Positions 1 to 9,703 of a stretch of 64,000 nucleotides of DNA are shown here, piece by piece. Positions within the stretch are counted from its first letter, which is position 1. The number at the start of each line of letters is the position of its first letter. The translations under genes and the position numbers were made by a program. The DNA lies in the NCBI GenBank assembly GCA_963839685.1, contig CAWIVS010000011.1, positions 1,240,001 to 1,304,000 on the forward strand. Direction: 5' to 3'. Under the pieces are notes generated by a model, which saw only the letters and a list, made by a program, of their open reading frames with translations, had not been told where the DNA came from and made no database searches. The DNA is from CADEED01 sp963839685 (GTDB lineage: Bacteria > Pseudomonadota > Gammaproteobacteria > Steroidobacterales > Steroidobacteraceae).

Positions 1-448
1 GCTCGAGCAGGTGGCGGCCGCGCGCTGGGGCGCCAACGGCCTGCTCAATACGCGCGGCGAGCTGTTCATCTCCGAGGCGCGGCACATCCCGCCCGAGTTG
101 CCGCGGCTGTCGGGCCCGCACGGTTCGGAAGCCGAGGTCGCGCGGCGCTATCTCGCCGCCCAGGGCCAACTCATCGAAGCCGGCATGCGCCTGACCGCGG
201 TCAGGCTGGACGCGCGTGGCGCGTGGGAATTCGATCTCGACAACGGCATCACGGTGCGGCTCGGCCGCCGCCAGGTCGACGAACGCTTTCAGCGCTTCGT
301 CACCGCGGGCGTCGGCCAGATCGCCAGCCATGCCAATGACATCGGCTACGTAGACATGCGTTACACGAATGGATTTGCGATCGGCTGGCGAGCCGGAGGA
401 CAACGAGTCGCCAGCGGCAATCCAGAGGATGACAACTCGGATGGCTAA
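1..448 (+). CDS. ftsQ: Cell division protein FtsQ, C-terminal part (5' truncated by window edge)
   Basis: The reading frame is open from the first bases and ends at TAA 446-448, so only about 148 C-terminal residues are present. FtsQ is a bitopic inner-membrane protein whose periplasmic beta-domain links FtsB/FtsL to the divisome. The visible part has the features of the FtsQ/DivIB C-terminal domain: a WGANGLLNTRGELF-type segment, a central LPRLSGP turn and a terminal YVDMRYTNGFAIGW strand, which is the usual FtsQ ending. It overlaps ftsA by 8 nt, as in the dcw cluster of other gammaproteobacteria, which supports the call. The N-terminal cytoplasmic tail, membrane helix and POTRA domain lie outside the window. 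Confidence 0.93.
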   Translation, partial: LEQVAAARWGANGLLNTRGELFISEARHIPPELPRLSGPHGSEAEVARRYLAAQGQLIEAGMRLTAVRLDARGAWEFDLDNGITVRLGRRQVDERFQRFVTAGVGQIASHANDIGYVDMRYTNGFAIGWRAGGQRVASGNPEDDNSDG

Positions 449-1688
449 CTTCATGGGCAAGAGACCCGACAAGAATCTCATCATCGGCCTCGACGTCGGC
501 ACTTCCAAGGTGGCCGCGCTGGTCGGCGAGGTCGCGCCCGACAACTCGATCGAGGTCATCGGCATCGGCGTGCAGCCCTCGCGCGGCCTCAAGAAGGGCG
601 TGGTGGTCAACATCGAATCGACCGTGCAGTCGATCCAGCGCGCCATCGAAGAGGCCGAACTCATGGCCGGCTGCGAGATCCGCTCGGTGTTCGCCGGCAT
701 TGCCGGCAGTCACGTACGCAGCCTGAATTCCCACGGCGTGGTGGCCATCCGCGATCGCGAAGTCAGCGACGCCGACGTGCAGCACGTGGTGGATGCGGCC
801 AAGGCGGTCGCCATCCCGGCGGACCAGAAGATCCTGCACGTGCTGCCGCAGGAATTCATCATCGACGGTCAGGAAGGCATCCGCGATCCGATCGGCATGT
901 CCGGCGTGCGGCTCGAGGCCAAGGTGCACATCGTCACCGGCGCCGACAGCGCCGCGCAGAACATCGAGAAGTGCATCCAGCGTTGCGGGCTCGAGGTCGA
1001 CGACATGGTGCTCGAGCAGCTCGCCTCGAGTTTCGCCTGCCTCACGGACGACGAGCGCGAACTCGGTGTCTGCATCATCGACATCGGCGGCGGCACCACC
1101 GATCTCGCGGTGTTCTCGCAGGGCGCCATTCGTCACACGGCCGTGATTCCCATCGCCGGTGACCAGGTCACCAACGACATCGCGGTGTCGATGCGCACGC
1201 CCACCCAATACGCCGAGGACATCAAGGTTCGTTACGCCTGCGCGCTGTCGCAGCTCGCCAATCCCGACGAAAGCATCGAGGTGCCGTCGGTGGGAGACCG
1301 GCCGGCGCGCCGCCTCGCCCGCCAGACACTGGCGGAGGTCGTCGAACCAAGATACGAAGAGTTGTTTGGCCTCGCCCGCGAAGAGCTGCGCCGCTCGGGT
1401 TTCGAGGAAATCGTCGCCTCGGGAATCGTGCTCACCGGTGGCAGCGCCAAGATGGAGGGCGCCATCGAGCTCGCCGAGGAAGTGTTCCACGTGCCGGTGC
1501 GGCTCGGGCAACCGCAGCACATCAGGGGACTGTCCGACGTGGTGCGCAATCCCATCTACTCGACCGGCGCGGGCCTGCTGCTGTACGCGCGCGACAACGC
1601 GCTGGCCGGCAACCGCGGCCGCACGATCACGGGCAACGCGCGTTCCATGGCGGAACGCATGAAGAACTGGTTTCAGGGGAACTTCTGA
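441..1688 (+). CDS. ftsA: Cell division protein FtsA
   Basis: A 415-residue actin-like ATPase that anchors FtsZ filaments to the membrane and recruits later divisome proteins. Visible features are the phosphate-1 loop GLDVGTSKVAALVGE (about residues 14-28), a 1C subdomain beginning with the SRGLKKG region, the phosphate-2 motif IDIGGGTTDLAVF (about 210-222), the adenosine motif GIVLTGGSAKMEG (about 327) and a C-terminal amphipathic helix ending KNWFQGNF that would serve as the membrane-targeting sequence. I chose ATG 441 because an AGAGGA sits about 11 nt upstream and it overlaps the ftsQ stop; an in-frame ATG at 453 has no ribosome-binding site. The frame stays open far upstream, but that part lies inside ftsQ. 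Length is normal for the family. Confidence 0.97.
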   Translation: MANFMGKRPDKNLIIGLDVGTSKVAALVGEVAPDNSIEVIGIGVQPSRGLKKGVVVNIESTVQSIQRAIEEAELMAGCEIRSVFAGIAGSHVRSLNSHGVVAIRDREVSDADVQHVVDAAKAVAIPADQKILHVLPQEFIIDGQEGIRDPIGMSGVRLEAKVHIVTGADSAAQNIEKCIQRCGLEVDDMVLEQLASSFACLTDDERELGVCIIDIGGGTTDLAVFSQGAIRHTAVIPIAGDQVTNDIAVSMRTPTQYAEDIKVRYACALSQLANPDESIEVPSVGDRPARRLARQTLAEVVEPRYEELFGLAREELRRSGFEEIVASGIVLTGGSAKMEGAIELAEEVFHVPVRLGQPQHIRGLSDVVRNPIYSTGAGLLLYARDNALAGNRGRTITGNARSMAERMKNWFQGNF

Positions 1689-1767
1689 CATGGGTCATGC
1701 CGTGTGGAAGTCATTTGCAAATCGAAGCTGACAGACACTTCGACTAACTAGTGAAGGAGCGACACAG

Positions 1768-2991
1768 ATGTTTGAATTAATGGACGCTTACAGCCAGAAC
1801 GCTGTAATCAAGGTCATAGGAGTAGGGGGTGGCGGCGGCAACGCGGTCGCCCACATGGTCACGAGCGGTATCGAGGGCGTGGAGTTCATGTGCATCAACA
1901 CCGATGCGCAGGCGCTCAAGCACTCCAAGGTCAAGACTTCGCTGCAGATCGGCTGCAACATCACCAAGGGTCTCGGCGCCGGCGCCGACCCCGAGGTGGG
2001 CCGGCAGGCGGCGATGGAAGACCGTGATCGCATCATCGAGATGATCGAGGGCTGCGACATGCTGTTCATCACCGCCGGCATGGGCGGTGGCACGGGTACC
2101 GGCGCGGCGCCGGTGGTGGCGCAGGTCGCCAAGGAGCTCGGCATCCTGACGGTCGCGGTGGTAACGCGCCCGTTCGAGATGGAAGGCGGCAAGCGCGTGC
2201 TGGTCGCGAATCACGGTCTCGCCGAGCTCGGCAAGTACGTCGACTCGCTGATCACCATTCCCAACCAGAAGCTGCTGACGGTGCTCGGCGCGAAGACGAC
2301 TTTGTTAGACGCCTTCAAGAGCGCCAACTGCGTGTTGCAGGGTGCGGTGCAGGGCATCGCGGAGCTGATCACGCGGCCGGGCCTGATCAACGTCGACTTC
2401 GCCGACGTGCGCACGGTGATGAGTGAGACCGGCATGGCGATGATGGGTACGGGTGTGGCACGCGGCGAACTGCGCGCCAAGGAAGCCGCCGAAATGGCGG
2501 TGTCCTCGCCATTGCTCGAAGACATCAACCTGCAGGGTGCACACGGCATCCTGGTGAACGTCACCGCGGGTATGGACCTGTCGATCGGCGAATTCCAGGA
2601 AGTCGGCAACATCGTGAAACAGTTCGCGTCGGATGACGCCACCGTGGTGGTGGGAACCGTCATCGATCCGGAGCTGTCGGATGAGATGCGCGTCACCGTG
2701 GTGGCAACGGGACTGGGACGTCCCGAAGTTGCTGCCGCGGGCCGCTCGTCCTACGGTCGTGATGTTCCCACTCTGTCGAAGTCCGCTTCGCATGCCGCAC
2801 CGCCCGCGCAGGCCGCCCAGGAACCGCCCATGCGCGTGGTTCCGCGGCGCCCGCTGACGGCCGCCGACTACGCAGCGCTGGACAAGCCGGCGGTGCAACG
2901 TCAAAGAGCCGTGGGGGATGGCTTGCATGCGCCGGCCGAAGTCGAGGATGTGCTCGATATCCCGGCATTTCTGCGCCGCCAGGCCGACTGA
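1768..2991 (+). CDS. ftsZ: Cell division protein FtsZ
   Basis: The 407-residue tubulin homologue that forms the cytokinetic Z ring. The GTP-binding signature GGGTGTGAAP is at about residues 107-116, the T7 synergy-loop region (NVDFADVRTVM) near 208, and the C-terminal conserved peptide DIPAFLRRQAD, the docking site for FtsA and ZipA, is intact. A proline/alanine-rich variable linker separates the core from this peptide. The start ATG 1768 has a good GGAG 10 nt upstream. The gene lies 79 nt after ftsA, the normal dcw order. No frameshift is seen. Confidence 0.98.
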   Translation: MFELMDAYSQNAVIKVIGVGGGGGNAVAHMVTSGIEGVEFMCINTDAQALKHSKVKTSLQIGCNITKGLGAGADPEVGRQAAMEDRDRIIEMIEGCDMLFITAGMGGGTGTGAAPVVAQVAKELGILTVAVVTRPFEMEGGKRVLVANHGLAELGKYVDSLITIPNQKLLTVLGAKTTLLDAFKSANCVLQGAVQGIAELITRPGLINVDFADVRTVMSETGMAMMGTGVARGELRAKEAAEMAVSSPLLEDINLQGAHGILVNVTAGMDLSIGEFQEVGNIVKQFASDDATVVVGTVIDPELSDEMRVTVVATGLGRPEVAAAGRSSYGRDVPTLSKSASHAAPPAQAAQEPPMRVVPRRPLTAADYAALDKPAVQRQRAVGDGLHAPAEVEDVLDIPAFLRRQAD

Positions 2992-3039
2992 GTGAGGACG
3001 GATCGAAAGGACTGAATAAGGCAATTGTGTTACGGTAGC

Positions 3040-3056
3040 GCCCCTTTTGGGGTCAC
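3040..3056 (+). terminator. Small inverted repeat after ftsZ
   Basis: A CCCC-TTTT-GGGG hairpin sits in the 195-bp ftsZ-lpxC gap. It has no downstream T-run, so it is weak as an intrinsic terminator. It could instead be a processing or leader structure of lpxC mRNA. Confidence 0.25.
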
Positions 3057-3186
3057 GGTGCCGCCAATTCCGTGGGACGCAGTCCCAAGAATGTGGTGCG
3101 GCCGCTCCCCGATGACCGCCCTCGTCCGTCGGGACAAGAGGCGGCGCTACCGGTGCACAGCGCCACGGCGCGACCGGGAGATGTAG

Positions 3187-4113
3187 ATGCTCGGACAACG
3201 CACGCTCAAAAATTCCATCCGCGCCCAGGGTGTCGGACTGCACACCGGCAAGAAGGTCTTGATGACCCTGCGCCCGGCGGCGCCGGACAGCGGCATCGTG
3301 TTTCGCCGTACCGACATGGAGCCGCCGGTCGACATTCCGGCCAAAGCTGAAAACGTCGGCGACACCCAACTCGGCACCACTCTTATTAATGGCAACGGGC
3401 GGGTCTCCACCGTGGAGCACCTGTTGTCGGCATTCGCCGGCCTCGGCATCGACAACGCGCACGTCGAGGTGAGCGCGCCGGAAGTACCCATCATGGACGG
3501 CAGCGCCGGTCCGTTCGTCTTCCTGCTGCAGTCGGCGGGTTTCGAGGAGCAACGCACGCCGAAAAAATTCGTGCGCATCAAGCAGCGCGTGCGAGTGGAA
3601 GAAGGCGACAAGTGGGCGGAGTTCCGTCCCTTCGACGGCTTCAAGGTGAACTTCGAAATCGAGTTCAATCACCCGCTGTTCAAGCGCCGCTCACAACGGG
3701 CGTCGATGGATTTCTCCACCACATCCTTCCTCAAGGAAGTGTCGCGCGCCCGTACCTTCGGATTCATGCGCGACCTGGAGATGATGCGCGCGCGCAATCT
3801 CGCGCTCGGCGGCAATCTCGACAATGCCATCGTGCTCGACGACTTTCGCGTGCTCAACGAGGACGGCCTGCGTTACGAAGATGAGTTCGTGAAGCACAAG
3901 ATCCTCGACGCGATCGGCGACCTCTACCTGCTCGGACACAGCCTGATCGGCGAGTTCAGCGGCCACAAGTCCGGCCACAAGCTGAACAATCTGCTGCTGC
4001 GCAAACTCATCGCCGACACGACCACGTGGGAATCGGTGGTGTTCGAGAAGCCTTCCGACGCGCCCATCGCGTACGTGCAGCCACCGCCGGTGCCCGTCGG
4101 CTCGATGATCTGA
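3187..4113 (+). CDS. lpxC: UDP-3-O-acyl-N-acetylglucosamine deacetylase LpxC
   Basis: A 308-residue zinc hydrolase that carries out the committed step of lipid A synthesis, removing the acetyl group from UDP-3-O-acyl-GlcNAc in the cytoplasm. The zinc-binding motif VEHLLSAF places the first ligand at His78; the second site KHKILDAIGDL supplies His237 and Asp241. The catalytic-base region SGHKSGHKLNN follows. The length matches the about 305-residue family. GGGAG lies 6-10 nt before ATG 3187. It follows ftsZ directly, as in most gammaproteobacteria, which fixes the assignment. In enterobacteria the protein is degraded by FtsH/LapB; the degron residues cannot be judged here. Confidence 0.98.
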   Translation: MLGQRTLKNSIRAQGVGLHTGKKVLMTLRPAAPDSGIVFRRTDMEPPVDIPAKAENVGDTQLGTTLINGNGRVSTVEHLLSAFAGLGIDNAHVEVSAPEVPIMDGSAGPFVFLLQSAGFEEQRTPKKFVRIKQRVRVEEGDKWAEFRPFDGFKVNFEIEFNHPLFKRRSQRASMDFSTTSFLKEVSRARTFGFMRDLEMMRARNLALGGNLDNAIVLDDFRVLNEDGLRYEDEFVKHKILDAIGDLYLLGHSLIGEFSGHKSGHKLNNLLLRKLIADTTTWESVVFEKPSDAPIAYVQPPPVPVGSMI

Positions 4114-4130
4114 GCGCTACGGTGGCGCGA

Positions 4131-4490
4131 TCAGCGCCTGGGCCGCGGTGTGCGCGTCGGTCGCACGCGAACCGACAGGTCCCGATATCCCGGTACCAGC
4201 TCGCGTAGTGCGGGGTCGATCTCGGCCAGCGCGAAGCGCATGCGAGCGGCCCACGCGGAGGATTCCGCGATGACCGTAATCCTTCCGCTATCCATGGAGC
4301 AGCGATTTACCTTATTTGCCAGCTCCGGGCCGAGGGCGTTCAGTACTGCGACCTGCCACTCGGACGTCCTGGCGCTCGCCGTTGCACTCTCAGCCAGTGT
4401 TGGCAGGCGCGCCGAGATTAAGTCTGCGACGGTTCTAGGGGCACCCCCGGGTCGGACCGTTTGCTTGTCTCGGCGGGGTCTTTTGGGCAT
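4131..4490 (-). CDS. dciA: DUF721 protein, DciA-like DnaB helicase loader
   Basis: A 119-residue basic protein on the minus strand between lpxC and the M23 peptidase. This is exactly the place of the DUF721 gene in Pseudomonas (lpxC, DUF721, M23 peptidase, secA). The N-terminus is rich in Arg/Lys and the conserved core begins at VADLISARLPTL, with the helix WQVAVLNALGPELANKV and the KH-like part RITVIAESSAWAARMRFALAEI. DciA loads the replicative helicase in bacteria that lack DnaC/DnaI. The open frame extends further upstream (to 4649), but ATG 4490 starts just before the conserved part and the extension would overlap the M23 gene. The family assignment is clear; the helicase-loader role comes from the family. 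Confidence 0.8.
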   Translation of the reverse strand: MPKRPRRDKQTVRPGGAPRTVADLISARLPTLAESATASARTSEWQVAVLNALGPELANKVNRCSMDSGRITVIAESSAWAARMRFALAEIDPALRELVPGYRDLSVRVRPTRTPRPRR

Positions 4491-4638
4491 AGTTTCGCGC
4501 CTGCTGGCCCGTGTGGTTTCGCTTTGGAAGGTTCTAGAGGGAGCGGACGACGAGCATGCCAGCCATGTGCAACTCTTTGAAGCACAATGAACAGGGCCCC
4601 GAAAGTCCGGTTTTCCACAGCCCTCCGGAGCGCCCGCG

Positions 4639-5547
4639 ATGAACATCATTTTCTTTTCGCGGCGCGAAGGGCGAGCCCGTCACTTCAATCTTGGGCATCC
4701 CCTGGCGGTCGCGGGATTTGCGACCGTGCTGATCGCCATCCTGGCGACTGCATTCAGCCTGGGGCTCAAGATCGGCGAGAGCCGCAGCAGTCCCGGCGGT
4801 GTCTCTACCTGGTCGGTCGCGCTGGCCGAGCAGCAGGCCGAGATCAAGGAATTGAAGGCCGAATTGCAACGCCGCGTTGACGCGGTCGCCATGCGCATCG
4901 GCCAGATGAATGCGCACGTGATTCGCCTGGACGCGCTGGGCAAGCGCCTGACGCAGATGGCGAACATCGACCATCGCGAGTTCGATTTCGAAAGCCAGCC
5001 GGCCGTTGGTGGCCCGGAATCGGATATCGGCGCCGCCATGCAGGCGCCCGATCTGAACTCGCTGCTCAACGGGCTGGAACAGAAGATTTCGTCGCGCGAC
5101 GCGCAGCTGCAGGCGCTCGAAAATGCGCTGCTTTCGAAGAAGCTCGATGAACAGATCCGGCCGGACGGTCGCCCGGTGCGGGAAGGCCATATTTCCTCCT
5201 ACTTCGGTGAGCGCCAGGACCCCTTCAATGGCCACCAGGCCTTCCACAAGGGCATCGATTTCGCGAGCGCGAAAGGCTCCGACGTGATCGCCGTCGCCGC
5301 CGGTGTGGTCACCTTCGCCGGTGAAAAGGCGGGCTACGGCAACCTGGTCGAGGTCAGCCACGGCAATGGTCTGATCACTCGCTACGGCCACAACCAGGGC
5401 CTCGCGGTCGGTGTGGGACGCACCGTCTCGCGTGGCGACACGCTGGCGTATGTCGGTTCGACGGGCCGGTCCACCGGTCCGCACGTGCACTTCGAAGTGC
5501 TCAAGAACGGCCGCCAGATCGATCCGCTGACTTTCATCGGGAGATAA
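4639..5547 (+). CDS. M23 (LytM) family peptidoglycan endopeptidase, membrane anchored
   Basis: A 302-residue protein with a short cytoplasmic N-terminus, one membrane helix at about residues 20-44, a periplasmic coiled coil (about 55-175: EQQAEIKELKAEL and following) and a C-terminal LytM/M23 domain. The zinc-site motifs are present: HKGIDFA (about residue 204) and GPHVHFEVL (about 281), with RYGHNQ between them, so the enzyme appears catalytically complete. It sits directly upstream of secA, as in Pseudomonas, and probably cleaves peptide cross-links in the cell wall near the divisome. The start ATG 4639 is supported by the GGAG-like sequence at 4626-4629. No closer functional name can be given from the sequence. 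Confidence 0.9.
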   Translation: MNIIFFSRREGRARHFNLGHPLAVAGFATVLIAILATAFSLGLKIGESRSSPGGVSTWSVALAEQQAEIKELKAELQRRVDAVAMRIGQMNAHVIRLDALGKRLTQMANIDHREFDFESQPAVGGPESDIGAAMQAPDLNSLLNGLEQKISSRDAQLQALENALLSKKLDEQIRPDGRPVREGHISSYFGERQDPFNGHQAFHKGIDFASAKGSDVIAVAAGVVTFAGEKAGYGNLVEVSHGNGLITRYGHNQGLAVGVGRTVSRGDTLAYVGSTGRSTGPHVHFEVLKNGRQIDPLTFIGR

Positions 5548-5582
5548 AAGGGTATTCTAGGCAGCCCCACGCCCCACGGAAA

Positions 5583-5603
5583 ACGCCGCCGAAGCGGCGG
5601 CGT
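5583..5603. terminator. GC-rich hairpin between the M23 gene and secA
   Basis: ACGCCGCC and GGCGGCGT form an 8-bp stem with a short loop. A weak T-run (TTTT) follows about 12 nt later. It could terminate the M23 transcript or sit in the secA leader. The rest of the 246-bp gap shows no open gene; no SecM-like arrest peptide is evident. Confidence 0.4.
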
Positions 5604-5793
5604 CCATTCAATGTTTTGAGACCTTATTGGCGTGCCTTGCAGGCGCCGCCCGGCCGGCCCCATTGAGCGGCGAGGGTGTCGCTGTGGAAACCAGTACCGT
5701 GTGCCCGGGTCTATCCGTAGAATACCGGCCCGGCCCGGGGTCACTCTTCCCTAAGTCGCTGACTACATTGCAGTTTCTGGCAAGGATTCGTAA

Positions 5794-8608
5794 GTGCTCA
5801 ATCTTCTGACGCGACTCTTCGGCAGTCGCAACGATCGCATCGTCCGTGGCTACGAGACGACGGTGCGCAAGGCGACCGGTTTCGAAAGCGCGCTCAAGGC
5901 CCTGGGCGACGAGGCCCTCAAAGCCAAGACCGACGAATTCCGCAAGCGTCTCGCCGCCGGCGAGGCGCTCAACGATCTCGCGCCCGAGGCGTTCGCCGTG
6001 GTTCGCGAGGCCGCGCAACGCACGCTCATGATGAGGCACTTCGATGTGCAGCTCATCGGCGGACTCACCCTCAACGATGGCCGCATCGCGGAGATGCGTA
6101 CCGGCGAAGGCAAGACGCTGATGTCGACGCTGGCCGCGTATCTCAATGCGCTCCCCGGCGATGGCGTACACGTCGTCACCGTCAACGAGTACCTCGCGCA
6201 ACGCGATGCCGACTGGATGGGGCCCATCTACCGTTTCCTCGGACTCACGGTGGGTGTCATCAAGAACCAGCAGGATTCGGCCGAAAAGCGCGCCGCCTAT
6301 GCCTGCGACATCACCTACGGCACCAACAACGAATTTGGCTTCGACTACCTGCGCGACAACCTCGCCTTCAGTCTCGAAGATCGCGTGCAGCGCAAGCTGA
6401 GCTTCGCCATCGTCGACGAAGTCGACTCCATCCTCATCGACGAAGCGCGCACGCCGCTCATCATCTCCGGCCCGGCCGAAGAGAACACCGATCTTTATCT
6501 CAAGATCGACAAGCTGGTGCCGCGGCTCAAGAAACAGGAGACCGAAGACGGCCCGGGCGACTACACGCTCGATGAGAAGCAGAAACAGACTCACCTTGAC
6601 GGAGGCCGGTCACGAGCACGTCGAGCAATTGATGCTCGAGTCGGGATTGCTGCGCGAAGGCGAGAGTCTTTACGACCCGGCGAACATCCGCCTGATGCAT
6701 CACCTGAACGCCGCGCTGCGCGCCCATGCGATCTACAAGCGCGACGTCGAATACATCGTGCGCGGCGGCGAGGTCATCATCGTCGATGAATTCACCGGCC
6801 GCACCATGCCGGGCCGGCGCTGGTCGGACGGCCTCCATCAGGCCGTGGAAGCGAAAGAAGGAGTGAGGGTGCGCGCGGAGAACCAGACGGTCGCGTCGAT
6901 CACCTTCCAGAACTACTTCCGCCTGTACAAGAAGCTGTCCGGCATGACCGGCACGGCCGACACCGAAGCGCCCGAGTTCATGCAGATCTACGGTCTCGAG
7001 GTGGTGGTGATTCCCACGCACCGGCCGATGATCCGCAAGGACCACGCGGATTTCGTCTATCTCACGCAGAACGACAAGTACAAGGCGATCATCGAGGACA
7101 TCGAGGACTGCGTGAAACGCGGTCAACCGGTGCTGGTCGGTACCACCTCGATCGAAAGCTCGGAGCTCATCTCCGGCGTGCTCCGCACGAACAACATCGA
7201 GCACGACGTGCTCAATGCCAAGCAGCACGAGCGCGAGGCGCACATCGTCGAACAGGCCGGCCAGCCGGGCAAAGTCACCATCGCCACGAACATGGCGGGC
7301 CGCGGCACCGACATCGTGCTCGGCGGCAAGCTCGACGCGGACATGCGCGCGGCCCAGGAGCCCGCGGGTGAGACACCGCTGGATGAAGTCACGATCGCGC
7401 GCGTGCGCGCCGATTGGCAGGAACGGCACGACAAGGTGGTAGCGGCCGGTGGCCTGCACATCGTCGGCACCGAACGCCATGAGTCACGCCGCATCGACAA
7501 CCAGTTGCGCGGCCGCTCGGGCCGCCAGGGCGATCCGGGCTCGAGCCGCTTCTACCTGTCGATGGAAGACAACCTGATGCGCATCTTCGGCGACCCGAAT
7601 CGCACGAAGAAGTGGCTGTCCATGGCCGGCATGAAAGAAGGCGAAGTCATCGAAAGCGGCATGCTCACACGCCAGATCGAGAAGGCGCAGCGCAAGGTCG
7701 AAGCGCACAACTTCGACGTCCGCAAACAGCTGCTGACCTTCGACGACGTTGCCAACGATCAGCGCAAGGTCATCTACCAGCAGCGCACCGAGCTGATGGG
7801 CGCCGACAATCTGGGTGACGCGGTGCGCGGCATCCGCGCCGAGGTCGTCGGCGGGGTGCTCGATCAGTACCTGCCCACGAACGTCAGTCACGAGGAGTGG
7901 AATCTCGTCGGCCTGGCCGAGGCAATCGCGAAGAATTTTTCCACGCAGGTGGATCCTGTGCAGTGGCTCAAGGATCAGCCTGATCTCGAGGAAGAGGCAC
8001 TGCGCGGCCGCATTCTCGGCGCCATCGACGCGATGTACGACGCCAAGGTGGTGCGCATCGGCAACCAGCCGAATGGCCAGCCCATCATGCGGCACATCGA
8101 GAAGGACATCATGCTCAAGGTGCTCGACCAGCAATGGCGCGATCACCTCGGCGCCATGGACTACCTGCGCCAGGGCATTCACCTGCGCGGCTATGCGCAG
8201 AAGGATTACCGCTACGAGTACAAGCGCGAGGCCTTCGAGCTGTTCGCCGCGATGCTCGAGCGTATCAAGTTCGATGCCGTGACCATCCTCGCCACGCTCG
8301 ACGTGCAGATCAAATCGCCCGAGCAGATCGAACGCGAGGAGGAAGCACGCCGCGCGCGACTCAATCGCGCCCTGCAGATGCAGCACGCCGAAGCCGCGTC
8401 ACTGTCGCAGCTCGGTGCGGCCGGTGAGCCTGCGCAGCCGCAGGCCGCGCCGCCCGGCGCACGGCAGCCGCCGCAGATGCCCCCCATGCCGGCCCAACCG
8501 CAGCGCCCGGTGCGCGCGGCGCCCAAGGTCGGGCGCAACCAGCCGTGCCCCTGCGGCAGCGGCAAGAAGTTCAAGAACTGCCACGGCGTGCTCGAAGGCG
8601 TCGAGTAA
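5794..8608 (+). CDS. secA: Preprotein translocase ATPase SecA (one-base frameshift near 6596)
   Basis: The motor of the Sec translocon, about 937 residues. It starts at GTG 5794. The first frame carries the Walker A region RTGEGKTL (about residue 102) and the DEAD-like VDEVDSILIDEART. At 6596-6597 one extra T shifts the frame: CAC-CTT-GAC should be CAC-CTG-ACG. The next frame then continues without loss through the preprotein-binding region, TNMAGRGTDIVLGG, QLRGRSGRQGDPGSS and a C-terminal zinc-binding tail with CPCGSGKKFKNCHG. Because SecA is essential and every domain is present, I read this as a sequencing indel, not as decay or recoding. Position after the M23 gene matches Pseudomonas. 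Confidence 0.97.
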
Positions 8609-8652
8609 ACGGGGACACTCCCCATTTCCTAGCAAAAGGGGACGGACCTGAT
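8607..8652. repeat. REP-like palindromic repeat, type A, at the secA stop
   Basis: GGGGACACTCCCC stem followed by TTTCCTAGCAAAAGGGG. The same tail occurs in the repeats at 9505-9549 and 10411-10455 that flank the RAYT transposase. It begins in the TAA stop codon of secA and could act as its terminator. Confidence 0.75.
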
Positions 8653-8673
8653 GACGCCTCGGCGGAGCTGTCC

Positions 8674-9085
8674 GTGAAGCCACATCTGCGGGTGGTCGCC
8701 GCAGCACTGTTTGACGACATGGGTCGCGTACTCATCGCGCAGCGTCCAGAAGGCAAACACATGGCCGGCTGGTGGGAGTTTCCCGGCGGCAAGGTGGCCA
8801 ACGGCGAAAGCGATCGCTGAAGCTCTTATCCGCGAATTGCGCGAAGAGCTCGGAGTCGAGTCCCGAGCCGAAGGCGAGATCATGACGCTGACCCACGATT
8901 ATCCCGATCGCATTGTCGAACTGGTGTTATGGCGCGCGACCATCACGGGCGGTGTGCCGCATTCGCTCGATGGTCAGGCACTCAAGTGGGTGGATTGTCA
9001 GTCACTCGGCAATGAGCGCCTCCTGCCCGCCGATGCCCCATTCATCCAAGCTCTGCAGTTGTTATCATCCCGCGCCCCGGCGTAA
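8674..9085 (+). CDS. mutT: Nudix hydrolase, MutT-like (frameshift near 8812)
   Basis: About 136 residues once one extra G near 8812 is removed. The Nudix box then reads GGKVANGES-IAEALIRELREELGV, matching GX5EX7REUXEEXGU. MutT-type enzymes hydrolyse 8-oxo-dGTP and so prevent A:T to C:G transversions; the position shortly after secA is that of mutT in Pseudomonas. The start GTG 8674 has GGAG 6-9 nt upstream; the longer open frame runs into secA and the repeat. Without the correction the ORF stops right inside the catalytic helix, which is why I consider the shift artificial. argJ, which often lies between secA and mutT, is absent here. Confidence 0.82.
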
Positions 9086-9106
9086 TCAAAGTCAGTGGAA
9101 GTCCCC

Positions 9107-9496
9107 ATGGCCCAGGAACAACAGCTCCCCGAAATCAAGCTCGACGCGAGCCAGCTCTATCGCGAAGAGATCTTCACGGACCGCAAGGCCGGGACGCTGC
9201 GACGCCTGGTGCCCGTCAAGAGTGACGGCAGCGACGATGCCTCGCGCCCGACGCTGTATTCCGGTCAGACCCAGCTGCTGACCCCGGCCGGCGTACTGCC
9301 GCTGGCGTTCGAACTCGAGGCCAGCTCGCTCGAAGACGCCTGCAACAAGTTTCCCGACGCGGTGAAGATCGCCATCGAGCAGGCCATCGAAGAAGCGCGC
9401 GAAATGCGCCGCGAGGCCGCCACGCGGATTGTCGTGCCGGATGCGGGTGGCGGCATGGGCGGCCCGCCTCCGGGCGGCGGACGGATCAAACTGTAA
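9107..9496 (+). CDS. Conserved-looking small cytoplasmic protein of unknown function
   Basis: A 129-residue acidic protein that starts at ATG 9107 with GGAAG about 7 nt upstream and lies 21 nt after the Nudix gene, so probably in the same operon. It has no signal peptide or membrane segment. The N-terminal half reads LYREEIFTDRKAGTLRRLVPV, followed by a helical acidic part (LEDACNKFPDAVKIAIEQAIEEAREMRREAA) and a glycine/proline-rich tail ending GGGRIKL. Codon use and composition resemble the neighbours and the frame is clean, so it is probably a real gene. I do not recognise the family and assign no function. Confidence 0.72.
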   Translation: MAQEQQLPEIKLDASQLYREEIFTDRKAGTLRRLVPVKSDGSDDASRPTLYSGQTQLLTPAGVLPLAFELEASSLEDACNKFPDAVKIAIEQAIEEAREMRREAATRIVVPDAGGGMGGPPPGGGRIKL

Positions 9497-9504
9497 TGAG
9501 CTGT

Positions 9505-9549
9505 AATGGGGGCAGCCCCCGTTTCCTAGCAAAAGGGGTCAGCCCTGAT
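9505..9549 (+). repeat. REP-like repeat type A, left partner of the RAYT element
   Basis: AATGGGGGCAGCCCCC hairpin plus TTTCCTAGCAAAAGGGGTCAG. Its reverse complement is repeated almost exactly at 10411-10455, on the other side of the RAYT gene. It lies 8 nt after the stop of the small unknown gene. Confidence 0.85.
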
Positions 9550-9703
9550 CATCGCTTCCGCCTCGGTCGTCCGATTGGCGCAAGCGATTGCTCTATTCCG
9601 TTTTCGTGCGCAACTGATTCAACCCAATCCGGCGCGCCGAAGGGGCGCTGGCGGTAGACGGATTCCCGGACGGCCAGAAGTTCGGCTGATGTCATGGGCT
9701 GAT

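Noticed and set aside
300..1691. Long minus-strand open frame opposite ftsA (463 codons)
   Set aside because: Shadow frame caused by high GC and codon bias; it lies fully antisense to a certain gene and has low-complexity His/Asp/Arg-rich sequence without family features. The same holds for the long frames opposite ftsZ/lpxC, pilB, sucD, nadE and aspS.
6572..6620. Programmed frameshift in secA
   Set aside because: No slippery heptamer or following pseudoknot is seen, secA is not known to be recoded, and many other essential genes here have similar shifts. A base-calling error is simpler.
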